Shown here piece by piece: positions 43,319-50,564 of a stretch of 64,000 nucleotides of DNA. The DNA is from Stappia sp. BW2. Its GTDB lineage: Bacteria > Pseudomonadota > Alphaproteobacteria > Rhizobiales > Stappiaceae. Positions within the stretch are counted from its first letter, which is position 1, and the number at the start of each line of letters is the position of its first letter. A program made the translations under genes and the position numbers. Location of the stretch: contig NZ_VIRG01000036.1 of assembly GCF_008107695.1 (NCBI RefSeq), forward strand, positions 124,001 through 188,000, written 5' to 3'. Below the pieces are notes generated by a model. It ran no database searches. It had not been told where the DNA came from and saw nothing but the letters and a program-made list of their open reading frames with translations.

Positions 43319-44416
43319 ATGATCGACACACCCTATTATTTGATCGACAAGGCAAAGCTGCTCCGCAACATGGAGAAGATCGCCTATGTACGCGAGAAGT
43401 CCGGCGCCAAGGCCCTGCTGGCGCTCAAGTGCTTTGCCACCTGGTGTGTGTTCGACTTCATGCGCGACTACATGGATGGCACCACCTCGTCCTCGCTGAA
43501 CGAAGTCCGTCTGGGGCACGAGCGCTTCGGCAAGGAGACCCATGCCTACTCCGTGGCCTATGCCGATTACGAGATCGATGACGTGATCTCCCACGCTGAC
43601 AAGATCATCTTCAACTCCATCAGCCAGCTGGAACGGTTTGCCGACAAGTCCTCCGGCATCGTGCGCGGCCTGCGTCTCAATCCGATGGTCAGCTCGTCCA
43701 GCTTCGACCTTGCCGATCCAGCCCGGCCGTTCTCCCGCCTCGGCGAATGGGATGTCGACAAGATCGAGAAGGTCATGGACCGGATCAGCGGTTTCATGAT
43801 CCACAACAACTGCGAAAATGCCGATTTCGCGCTGTTCGACCGCATGCTCGGCGATATCGAGACAAAGTTCGGAGCGCTTCTGCACCGGGCGGAATGGGTC
43901 AGCCTTGGCGGTGGCATCCACTTCACGGGAGACGACTACCCGCTCGACCTTTTCGCAGACCGCCTCAAGGCTTTCGCCGAAAAATACGGCGTTCAGGTTT
44001 ACCTGGAACCGGGCGAAGCCTCGATCACCCGCTCGACAACGCTGGAGACCACCGTGCTCGACACGCTGTTCAACGGCAAGAACCTCGCCATCGTCGATGC
44101 GTCCATCGAGGCACATATGCTGGACCTGCTGATCTACCGGGAAACAGCGAAAGTGACGCCGAACGAAGGTCCGCACAGCTACATGATCTGCGGCAAGTCC
44201 TGCCTTGCCGGCGACATATTCGGCGAGTTCAACTTCCCTGCCGAACTCAAGACCGGTGACCGGGTTTCCATTCAGGATGCGGCGGGTTACACGATGGTCA
44301 AGAAAAACTGGTTTAATGGCGTGAAAATGCCCGCGATTGCGGTCAAGGAAGTGGACGGAACGGTCCGCGTTGTTCGTGAGTTTTCATACCAGGACTACGA
44401 ACAAAGTCTGTCTTGA
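43319..44416 (+). CDS. nspC: Carboxynorspermidine/carboxyspermidine decarboxylase
   Basis: 365 aa from ATG 43319. A PLP enzyme of the alanine-racemase fold: YYLIDKAKLLRNME at the N-terminus, LLALKCFATW with the PLP Lys, EWVSLGGGIHFTGDDYP (phosphate loop), VYLEPGEASITRS and SYMICGKSCLAGDIFGE with the catalytic Cys region. This matches NspC. It decarboxylates carboxyspermidine or carboxynorspermidine to spermidine or norspermidine. The next gene encodes the matching dehydrogenase, so the window carries the aspartate-semialdehyde route to triamines used by organisms without AdoMet-type spermidine synthase. Confidence 0.93.
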   Translation: MIDTPYYLIDKAKLLRNMEKIAYVREKSGAKALLALKCFATWCVFDFMRDYMDGTTSSSLNEVRLGHERFGKETHAYSVAYADYEIDDVISHADKIIFNSISQLERFADKSSGIVRGLRLNPMVSSSSFDLADPARPFSRLGEWDVDKIEKVMDRISGFMIHNNCENADFALFDRMLGDIETKFGALLHRAEWVSLGGGIHFTGDDYPLDLFADRLKAFAEKYGVQVYLEPGEASITRSTTLETTVLDTLFNGKNLAIVDASIEAHMLDLLIYRETAKVTPNEGPHSYMICGKSCLAGDIFGEFNFPAELKTGDRVSIQDAAGYTMVKKNWFNGVKMPAIAVKEVDGTVRVVREFSYQDYEQSLS

Positions 44417-44465
44417 GACTTGAACCCTTAACACCCCGAAGGTCCAAGGAAGGTATCTTTATCAA

Positions 44466-45704
44466 ATGAAAAAGACTGTTCTCATCATCGGCGCCGGAGG
44501 TGTCGCTCAGGTGGTGGCGCATAAGTGCGCACAGAACAACGATGTTCTCGGCGATATTCATATTGCCTCGCGCACCAAGTCAAAATGCGACGACATCATC
44601 GCAACCGTGCATGCCAAGAAAGCCCTGAAGCAGCCGGGTGTTCTGGAAGGACATGAACTCAATGCGCTGGACGTTGCCGCCACCTGCGCCCTGATCCGCA
44701 AGACCGGCGCGCAGATCGTCATCAACGTCGGCACCGCTTTCTTGAATATGTCCGTTCTCAGCGCCTGTCTGGAGACGGGAGCCGCCTATATCGACACAGC
44801 CATTCACGAAGAGCCGGGCAAGATCTGCGAAACCCCGCCCTGGTATGCGAACTACGAATGGAAACGGACTGAGGAATGCGCCGCCAAGGGCGTTACCGCC
44901 GTTCTCGGTGCCGGTTTCGACCCGGGCGTCGTCAACGCCTATGCGCGCCTTGCCAAGGACGACTATCTCGACAAGGTGACCGACGTCGACATCGTCGACA
45001 TCAATGCCGGCAGCCACCAGCGCTATTTCGCCACCAACTTTGACCCGGAGATCAACTTCCGCGAATTCACCGGAACGGTCTATTCCTGGCAGGAAGGCAA
45101 GTGGCAGGAAAACAAGATGTTCGAGATCGGCAAGGAATACGACCTGCCGGTCGTCGGCAAGCGCATGGCCTATCTGTGCGGCCATGACGAAGTGCATTCC
45201 CTTTCAAAGAACATGGACGGCGCGGACGTCCGCTTCTGGATGGGCTTCGGCGAGCATTACATCAACGTCTTCACCGTTCTGAAGAACATCGGCCTTCTGT
45301 CCGAGCAGCCGGTCATGACGGCTGAAGGGCAAGAGGTCGTGCCGCTGAAGGTGGTCAAGGCGTGTCTTCCGGACCCGTCTTCGCTGGCTCCTGAATATAC
45401 CGGCAAGACCTGCATCGGCGATTTCGTCAAGGGCACCAAGGACGGCAAGGACCACGAGGTCTTCATCTACAACGTGGCAGACCACAAGGAAGCCTATGAG
45501 GAAGTGGGCAGCCAGGGCATTTCCTACACCGCCGGTGTTCCGCCCGTCGCGGCCGCCATGCTGATCGCCACCGGCGAATGGGACGTGAAGAAGATGGCCA
45601 ACGTGGAAGAGCTGCCGCCGCATCCTTTCCTCGCCATTCTCAACCGCATCGGCCTGCCGACCCGCATCAAGGATGCCGACGGCGACCGGGCGCTGGAGTT
45701 CTGA
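44466..45704 (+). CDS. Carboxynorspermidine/carboxyspermidine dehydrogenase (saccharopine dehydrogenase family)
   Basis: 412 aa. Rossmann start VLIIGAGGVAQVVAHKCAQ, then IASRTKSKCDDI, ETGAAYIDTAIHEEPG and VTAVLGAGFDPGVVNAYARL, as in the LYS1-like CANSDH/CASDH enzymes. It condenses aspartate beta-semialdehyde with putrescine or diaminopropane and reduces the imine with NADPH. It lies 49 nt downstream of nspC in the same operon and is followed by a terminator. Product size (spermidine versus norspermidine) is not decidable from sequence. Confidence 0.92.
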   Translation: MKKTVLIIGAGGVAQVVAHKCAQNNDVLGDIHIASRTKSKCDDIIATVHAKKALKQPGVLEGHELNALDVAATCALIRKTGAQIVINVGTAFLNMSVLSACLETGAAYIDTAIHEEPGKICETPPWYANYEWKRTEECAAKGVTAVLGAGFDPGVVNAYARLAKDDYLDKVTDVDIVDINAGSHQRYFATNFDPEINFREFTGTVYSWQEGKWQENKMFEIGKEYDLPVVGKRMAYLCGHDEVHSLSKNMDGADVRFWMGFGEHYINVFTVLKNIGLLSEQPVMTAEGQEVVPLKVVKACLPDPSSLAPEYTGKTCIGDFVKGTKDGKDHEVFIYNVADHKEAYEEVGSQGISYTAGVPPVAAAMLIATGEWDVKKMANVEELPPHPFLAILNRIGLPTRIKDADGDRALEF

Positions 45705-45736
45705 ACCAGCCTGTTTTGAAGACCGTTAAATTGCTC

Positions 45737-45766
45737 AGCCCCGGTCATCACCGGGGCTGTTTGCTT
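45737..45766. terminator. Shared terminator of convergent genes
   Basis: AGCCCCGG-TCATCA-CCGGGGCT followed by GTTTGCTTTT. The stop codon of the convergent TetR gene (45748-45750) lies in the loop, so the left arm sits just beyond it and the right arm is coding for its last residues. Confidence 0.8.
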
Positions 45767-46371
45767 TTGGTGGCGTCTTCATGGAGCGCTGTCAGACCAG
45801 CCAGCTGGAAGCGCCAGAACATGGAAACCGCGGCGGTGATATCCGCCTCTTCCTCAAAGCGCATGAGAATGCTGGAGAGTGTCGTCAAAGTGTTGGTGAA
45901 GATCTGTTCCAGAAGCATCCGCACATGAGGCCCGTTGTCCGCCGCGCCGCTATTGGCCAATGTGCTTTCGACCATCATCGAGACCATGCGCGCGCCGAAT
46001 GCTTCGTAGGCCGTTCCACCCCCGCGGCTCATCAGGATGACGGCAACATGACGATGAGCTATCCAGAAATGCAGAAGATCTGCCGCATCGCGTGAGCCTG
46101 TGTGGGTCAACGCTTGCCAGTCGGGCCGCCCCGAAAATTCGGACACCCGTCGTTCCAGGATGCCGGCATACCGCTCGGCGAGCGCCTTCGGAACGACCTG
46201 ATCGAACAGGGCCGCCTTGTCCTTGGCATATTTGTAGAGATTGCTGGTGCTTGTGCCGGCGCGCGCTGCAATGTCGGAAAGGCGTGCATCCTTGAAGCCC
46301 TGTTCGGCGAAGACCTCTCCTGCGCTTTTCAGAATAGCCTCGCGCAGCTCTTCCTTGAGGACCTGAACCAT
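45748..46371 (-). CDS. TetR family transcriptional regulator
   Basis: 207 aa from ATG 46371, in TGATG overlap with the amidase stop; the frame stays open upstream inside the amidase gene but the TetR domain starts here. The N-terminal HTH reads LSDIAARAGTSTSNLYKYAKDK (about residues 28-49), followed by a helical ligand domain. It is cotranscribed with the amidase and very likely represses the operon through the 35-bp palindrome at 47799-47833. The inducer is probably an amide or its product. Confidence 0.88.
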   Translation of the reverse strand: MVQVLKEELREAILKSAGEVFAEQGFKDARLSDIAARAGTSTSNLYKYAKDKAALFDQVVPKALAERYAGILERRVSEFSGRPDWQALTHTGSRDAADLLHFWIAHRHVAVILMSRGGGTAYEAFGARMVSMMVESTLANSGAADNGPHVRMLLEQIFTNTLTTLSSILMRFEEEADITAAVSMFWRFQLAGLTALHEDATKSKQPR

Positions 46372-47786
46372 CAGCCGAGCTTTCGAAACAGGCTTTGCAG
46401 GCGCGGCGCCCACGGACGGGCCTTTTCCAGTTGAAACGCCAACTGGAAAAGAAGGGCGTCCTGATCCTTCCGGGCCACGAAATGGCTTCCTATCGGAAGC
46501 CCGGAGCGCCCTTCGAACAGCGGCACCGACATCGCCGGACATCCGCTTAGCGAGGCCGGCGCCGTATAGGCCGCCGATCGTTGGAAAAGCTGTTTCAGTC
46601 GCTCAACAGGCGCGTCCGGCGCATAGGTATCCAAGGGAAATGCGGCAAACGGAACGGTCGGGCTCAGGAGCACATCGACATCGTTCAGCGGTTGAGCCGC
46701 CAAGGCCCCCAACTCGGCCAGTGTTTTCTGCGCGGCGATCATGCTGCGCGTATCAAGCGTCTCTCCTCGCTCCGCGAGCATCCGTGTATAGGGCTCGAGT
46801 GCCTCTAACGGAGGTTTGGCTCCGGTCATTTGCTCGATCTTCGCCAGGATCCCGAAAACCGACGCGGACATGAGATCGAGGACGGCTTCCACACCGGCCC
46901 CGTCAGGTTGCTGGGGCATTTCGACAGGCACGATTTCATGACCGAGCGAGGCGCAGAATGCGCTCGCCTGCTCGAAGACCTCAAGAACCTCCTTCTCGGC
47001 GTATTGTCCGAAACAATCACGGGCGTGGACACCAATTCGCAGTCTTGGGCAATTTTCGCGCAGCTCTTCATTGGAATTCAGCCTGTGTGCCTCGGTCTCG
47101 GTGACGCGCAGCCAGGCAGCGCTGTCGCGAACGCTTCGGCTGACGCAATGCTCGCTAAGGATGTTCCACGTCGGCGCTTCGGGAGGGACATCGGCCTGCA
47201 CCGTTCGCCCCCTGCTTGGCTTGAACCCGAACAGACCGGTATGGGAGGAAGGACCGCGGATCGACCCACCGCCATCCGAAGCTTGCGCGACCGGCACGAT
47301 GCCTGCGGCGACCGCAGCGACCGCACCGCCGGATGATCCACCGGTTGAACGGGTTGGATCCCACGGATTTCGTGTGGCACCAGTTGCCAGACTTTCGGTG
47401 GTCCCCATCAAGCCGAACTCGGATGTCGTGGACTTGCCGAAGACGACCAGGCCGGAGGCCTTGAGTGCATTGATGTAAGGCGAGGCCGTCTGCGCCACGT
47501 AGCCCTGAAACAAGCGTGATCCATATCCGCAAGGCAGGCCGGGATATGCACTCAGATCCTTCACGAGCGTAGGTACCCCGGCAAAAACACCACTCCGGTC
47601 GCACTGCTGCGCTTGCTCTTGAGCGAGCTGAAAGTCGACGGATGCCAGCGCATTCACCAACGGGTTGACCCGTTCCACCCTGCGCCTGACAGCTTCAAGC
47701 AATTCCCTCGGCTCCACCTCACCTGAACGGACCAGTTCAGCCTGGCCGGTGGCATCAAGATCAATATCGAGAGACGCATCTGACAT
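46371..47786 (-). CDS. Amidase (amidase-signature family)
   Basis: 471 aa. The Ser-cisSer-Lys triad is visible: LVKDL (Lys), GSSGGAVAAVAAG and ASDGGGSIRGPSSHTGLFGFKPSRGR, the amidase signature. The C-terminus has ALLFQLAFQLEKARPW. It hydrolyses an amide bond; relatives act on linear or cyclic amides and indoleacetamide. It is the first gene of the amidase-TetR operon, 12 nt downstream of the operator palindrome. Substrate unknown. Confidence 0.9.
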   Translation of the reverse strand: MSDASLDIDLDATGQAELVRSGEVEPRELLEAVRRRVERVNPLVNALASVDFQLAQEQAQQCDRSGVFAGVPTLVKDLSAYPGLPCGYGSRLFQGYVAQTASPYINALKASGLVVFGKSTTSEFGLMGTTESLATGATRNPWDPTRSTGGSSGGAVAAVAAGIVPVAQASDGGGSIRGPSSHTGLFGFKPSRGRTVQADVPPEAPTWNILSEHCVSRSVRDSAAWLRVTETEAHRLNSNEELRENCPRLRIGVHARDCFGQYAEKEVLEVFEQASAFCASLGHEIVPVEMPQQPDGAGVEAVLDLMSASVFGILAKIEQMTGAKPPLEALEPYTRMLAERGETLDTRSMIAAQKTLAELGALAAQPLNDVDVLLSPTVPFAAFPLDTYAPDAPVERLKQLFQRSAAYTAPASLSGCPAMSVPLFEGRSGLPIGSHFVARKDQDALLFQLAFQLEKARPWAPRLQSLFRKLG

Positions 47787-47798
47787 CGGAGCTATCCA

Positions 47799-47833
47799 AT
47801 CTTAAAAGAGAATCGTAAATTCTCTTTTAAGAT
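47799..47833. promoter_or_regulatory. 35-bp palindromic operator of the amidase-tetR operon
   Basis: ATCTTAAAAGAGAAT-CGTAA-ATTCTCTTTTAAGAT: a perfect 15-bp inverted repeat with a 5-bp spacer, ending 12 bp before the amidase ATG. Its location, length and the neighbouring TetR gene make it the likely repressor site, and it probably covers the promoter or the transcription start. The rest of 47834-48059 shows no gene. Confidence 0.75.
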
Positions 47834-48059
47834 AACGTCACCGCCTCGTCAAATCGAAGACGAACGACCGAAGAAAAACACTCGATCAAGGAAAGGGAGG
47901 AGGAAACCTGGCCGATCAGCGTTTCGAGTTCTGATCTGGCAAACATCAACGCGGAGCAAAGAACACCACAGACAATCGACACCCCGTTCAGCACAAGGTT
48001 GAACCCATGTCTCCGGCACTAACCGCTATCTACGTATCTGGGTCGGACAATGAGGAAAA

Positions 48060-48105
48060 TGGCGCACCCGACAGGATTCGAACCTGTGACCTCTGCCTTT
48101 GGAGG
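48060..48105 (-). repeat. tRNA 3' fragment, element attachment site (attR-like)
   Basis: Read on the minus strand, the last 46 nt of a tRNA are present: CTCCAAA loop, GGCAG anticodon-stem strand, AGGTC, a full T arm ACAGG-TTCGAAT-CCTGT, CGGGTGC acceptor strand, G and CCA. The 5' half is absent: the bases before the loop (CACAATC) cannot pair with GGCAG. Acceptor GCACCCG/CGGGTGC with discriminator G resembles alphaproteobacterial tRNA-Arg; the loop as it stands would read CCA. It lies 27 nt beyond the integrase gene end. Element DNA is to the right and host DNA to the left. Confidence 0.85.
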
Positions 48106-48132
48106 ATTGTGTAAACCCATAAGATATTGAAT

Positions 48133-49290
48133 TTATGCGATTTCTCGATTTTCTTTGTTCTCGAAATTTTCCGATTTTTCCCGGATTTCTCTTTCCCTGG
48201 ATTTGGTTCCGCGAGCATTTCGCGAACGTCCTAATCGCTGCGCCATGTCACGAATATGGTCCGTATTGAAATGGGAATAGACCTTCTCCAGGGTCTGGAA
48301 GCTCATCGCCATGTACTCTGAGACGTCGGAGATTTTCTCGCCCGCCTGAACCAGAAGACTCACACGGGTATGGCGAAGGGTGTGCGGGGTGACCTGCTTC
48401 AAGCCTGCTTTTTTGGCGGCTTGCCGAAAGCCTTTGTCGATGCTTTTGACGCGTCTGGCCGGATCATGTTTTTGATGAAAGACGAAGTTGGTCTTGCCGC
48501 CATAAAGGTCGAACCTGCGTTTCAGATGCCGCGATAGCTCCGGTGGCATCGGGATATGAGACCGAGGTTTGCCACCTTCGGAATCATCTTCCTCATCGAA
48601 CTCCGCCCCGTCCTTATTGAAATTCAGCATCCCCGCCTCAAAATCAATTTGCGACCATTCCAGCTCCATGATCGCGTTCTTACGGGCTCCCGTGTAGTAG
48701 GCGATCATCAGAAACAGCCGCAAAGTGAATTTGCTCCGGTACTCATCGCCAGCGGCCCAAAACAGGCGGACATATTCGGATTGTGTCAGCCATCGTTTCC
48801 TGGGTTTGCTGTCCTTTGGCAGTTCAGGAAAGCGAAACTCCTGCAAGCGGTTCATTCGAATTGAATGATTGACTGCAGATCTCAGGTCCGTGAGCTCGCG
48901 ACGGCAGGTCGACCGCTTGCGAGAACTCGACCTCCAATACTGCTCGACCGTCTCCGGGTTGATCTGATCAACGGTTTTATCCTGCCAGAAGGTCAGGAGA
49001 TTGGATAACGAGTAGCTCAAGCGTTCTGCCGCTTTCTTTCCCATTTTGAAGTTTGCGTAGTCGTCCAACGTTTGAGCAATCTTCATTTTGTGCGGCGGAA
49101 CGGGGCGCCCTGTTCGTTGGGTACGCCTATCCCTCAGGAAGTCTTCGAGCTTTTCCTCAGCTTCGTCACGGTTCGAAGTACCTGTTGAACACTCACGTCT
49201 TTTTCCAGTCTCGGGATCGTGGAAGACAATGAAGTAGAATGGCCGGTTCTTGCGCTTTTTGAGTTTTGGTGGGTCTGCGGGTCTTGGCAT
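48133..49290 (-). CDS. Tyrosine recombinase/integrase
   Basis: 385 aa. The C-terminal catalytic domain has Arg in YYTGARKNAIMEL, the box TPHTLRHTRVS (HxxR), and the nucleophile Tyr in LEKVYSHF. The N-terminal part (KKRKNRPFYFIVFHDPETGKRREC) is an arm-type DNA-binding domain and about 70-160 is the core-binding SAM-like domain. The final 35 residues are highly charged (KSREREIREKSENFENKEN). It ends 27 nt from the tRNA fragment and catalyses integration and excision there. Its first 157 nt are shared, in another frame, with the excisionase gene. Confidence 0.93.
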   Translation of the reverse strand: MPRPADPPKLKKRKNRPFYFIVFHDPETGKRRECSTGTSNRDEAEEKLEDFLRDRRTQRTGRPVPPHKMKIAQTLDDYANFKMGKKAAERLSYSLSNLLTFWQDKTVDQINPETVEQYWRSSSRKRSTCRRELTDLRSAVNHSIRMNRLQEFRFPELPKDSKPRKRWLTQSEYVRLFWAAGDEYRSKFTLRLFLMIAYYTGARKNAIMELEWSQIDFEAGMLNFNKDGAEFDEEDDSEGGKPRSHIPMPPELSRHLKRRFDLYGGKTNFVFHQKHDPARRVKSIDKGFRQAAKKAGLKQVTPHTLRHTRVSLLVQAGEKISDVSEYMAMSFQTLEKVYSHFNTDHIRDMAQRLGRSRNARGTKSREREIREKSENFENKENREIA

Positions 49291-49457
49291 GGCTCAATCG
49301 TGTTTCGTTCAATCAACTCTTCAATTGCTCCTTCTGGAAGGAACAGGCTCCCATCGATCCTCACGTGCCGGATCTTGCCCTGGCTGATCCAGGCACGGAT
49401 GCGTTTCTCGGTGAAGATTGTGCGTTCAGCGGCTTGTTTCGGGGTTTCTAGATTCAT
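49134..49457 (-). CDS. Excisionase-like HTH protein
   Basis: 107 aa from ATG 49457, with AAAGG seven bases upstream; a longer frame from 49517 is possible. The N-terminal half is an HTH_17/AlpA-type winged helix: TPKQAAERTIFTEKRIRAWI, then KIRHVRIDGSLFLPEGAIEE. The C-terminal 50 residues are low-complexity, Ser/Thr/Lys-rich, and lie in the region shared with the integrase start. It would direct excision at the tRNA att site or regulate the integrase. The overlap of 157 nt implies translational coupling, as in the lambda xis-int pair but longer. Confidence 0.75.
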   Translation of the reverse strand: MNLETPKQAAERTIFTEKRIRAWISQGKIRHVRIDGSLFLPEGAIEELIERNTIEPCQDPQTHQNSKSARTGHSTSLSSTIPRLEKDVSVQQVLRTVTKLRKSSKTS

Positions 49458-49528
49458 TTCAGCCTTTCCCTTGAACGGAATAGGTGGGCGTGGCACCATA
49501 CAGCGAATATGGGTCAATAAAGGCGAAA

Positions 49529-49548
49529 ATAGACATAATTCGGTCTAT
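49529..49548. promoter_or_regulatory. Inverted repeat between divergent xis and XRE genes
   Basis: ATAGAC-ATAATTCG-GTCTAT lies 14 bp before the XRE ATG and 72 bp from the excisionase start. Spacing and position suit a phage-type repressor controlling both directions. Confidence 0.5.
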
Positions 49549-49562
49549 ATGCAAGGCGAAAA

Positions 49563-49958
49563 ATGGATTTACACAACCGGCTACGGGAGTTCCGCGTTCG
49601 CGTTGGAAAGAGCCAGCTCCAATTTGCCAAAGAGCTTGGGGTCTCGGGCACTGCATATAAAAACTACGAAAGAGGGGCCACGCCGATCCCGAGCACTGTG
49701 GTTTTGGCGCTATGTCATGACTTTGACGTTTCCCCAGCGTGGCTGTTTTTGGGAGACGGAGACCCCACGCGAGAAGCTGCAACACAAATCGTCAAATCGG
49801 CAGTCTTGGCTGCTCGCACCTTTGCGGAAGAATGCGGACTAGATTTGACCGCAGATCAAGAGGTGCAGCTAATTTGTAAGATGTTCGATCAGTTTTATTT
49901 CCATGAACTGAAGCAGAAAAAATTGGAACAAAAAGAAAGTTTCGCAGGCAATGGCTGA
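49563..49958 (+). CDS. XRE-family (Cro/CI-type) transcriptional regulator
   Basis: 131 aa. The N-terminal HTH_3 reads LREFRVRVGKSQLQFAKELG with YKNYERGATPIPS (residues about 7-46), typical of CI-like repressors. The C-terminal part is helical and charged (FYFHELKQKKLEQKES). It is divergent from excisionase and integrase, so it is the likely element repressor, acting at the inverted repeat 49529-49548. It overlaps the next membrane protein gene by 8 nt. Confidence 0.87.
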   Translation: MDLHNRLREFRVRVGKSQLQFAKELGVSGTAYKNYERGATPIPSTVVLALCHDFDVSPAWLFLGDGDPTREAATQIVKSAVLAARTFAEECGLDLTADQEVQLICKMFDQFYFHELKQKKLEQKESFAGNG

Positions 49959-50445
49959 CTTGTCGGGTGAAGATTCGATTTATTACGAAGCAATGTTGGC
50001 ACTACATCGCAAGAAAATTGCCGAAATGTGTGCCATGCATGGGGTTCCATTTGAAAATGGCCAAGTTTCCTTTCCACGAGAAGACATGGAAATGATCCGA
50101 GCACATATTTCGATGAGCCATTTCGAGCGGTTTTGGAAGAGAAACGCCTTAAAGGTTAAACTTCTTATCGTTTTAGGTTTTATTTGTTCCTTGTTGATGT
50201 TGATGGGTCGCGTATTCAACGTAATCGAAATTTCAATCTATGGAACTGTGAGTAATGCGATCGTTCTTATATTGTCACTGATCATGTTGTATTTTCTGGA
50301 GTCACTAGAACAGCATTTCGGACTGTGGAAACGGCCTGCGGTTACTGGGCCAGATGGCTTGTCGAATAAAAAGTGGATGTTCGTTCCCGCTGATATCGGC
50401 CGCTTTGTTAAAGCACGCCATGATGCTCCCGGACCAAGATCCTGA
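49951..50445 (+). CDS. Two-span membrane protein of unknown function
   Basis: 164 aa. A polar N-terminus (about 1-65, helical and acidic), two membrane helices (KLLIVLGFICSLLMLMGRVF and SNAIVLILSLIMLYFLESL) and a C-terminal cytoplasmic tail of about 45 residues. No family recognised. It overlaps the XRE gene by 8 nt, so it is probably coexpressed with the repressor and could be an exclusion or immunity-type membrane protein of the element, or a toxin-like component; none of this is shown. AT-rich compared with the host genes. Confidence 0.7.
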   Translation: MADLSGEDSIYYEAMLALHRKKIAEMCAMHGVPFENGQVSFPREDMEMIRAHISMSHFERFWKRNALKVKLLIVLGFICSLLMLMGRVFNVIEISIYGTVSNAIVLILSLIMLYFLESLEQHFGLWKRPAVTGPDGLSNKKWMFVPADIGRFVKARHDAPGPRS

Positions 50446-50482
50446 CCAGCCGCTGTTTTCAGCAATTTAATTAGTGGTGGAA

Positions 50483-50519
50483 CTTAATTAACGAAATTGG
50501 CATTTCCTTAATTAACGAA
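50483..50519 (+). promoter_or_regulatory. Tandem direct repeats upstream of fic
   Basis: CTTAATTAACGAA occurs twice (50483-50495 and 50507-50519), 24 bp apart, with partial relatives at 50466-50473 (TTTAATTA) and 50547-50556 (ACTTAACGCT). Repeat spacing of about two helical turns puts the copies on one DNA face. They lie 46 bp before the fic GTG and could be the binding site of the Fic protein's own C-terminal winged helix. Confidence 0.6.
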
Positions 50520-50564
50520 CTCCGTTATTTAAATCGCCGCACTTAACGCTTTGGAGGCTCTTAC

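Noticed and set aside
48060-48105. A functional tRNA gene
   Set aside because: Only the 3' half is present. The bases upstream of the loop cannot pair with GGCAG, and there is no D arm or 5' acceptor strand.
48030-48218. 62-codon minus-strand frame ending in a QVRILSGAP-like peptide
   Set aside because: That peptide is the usual artefact of translating a tRNA T arm and acceptor stem; the frame spans the tRNA fragment and integrase tail.
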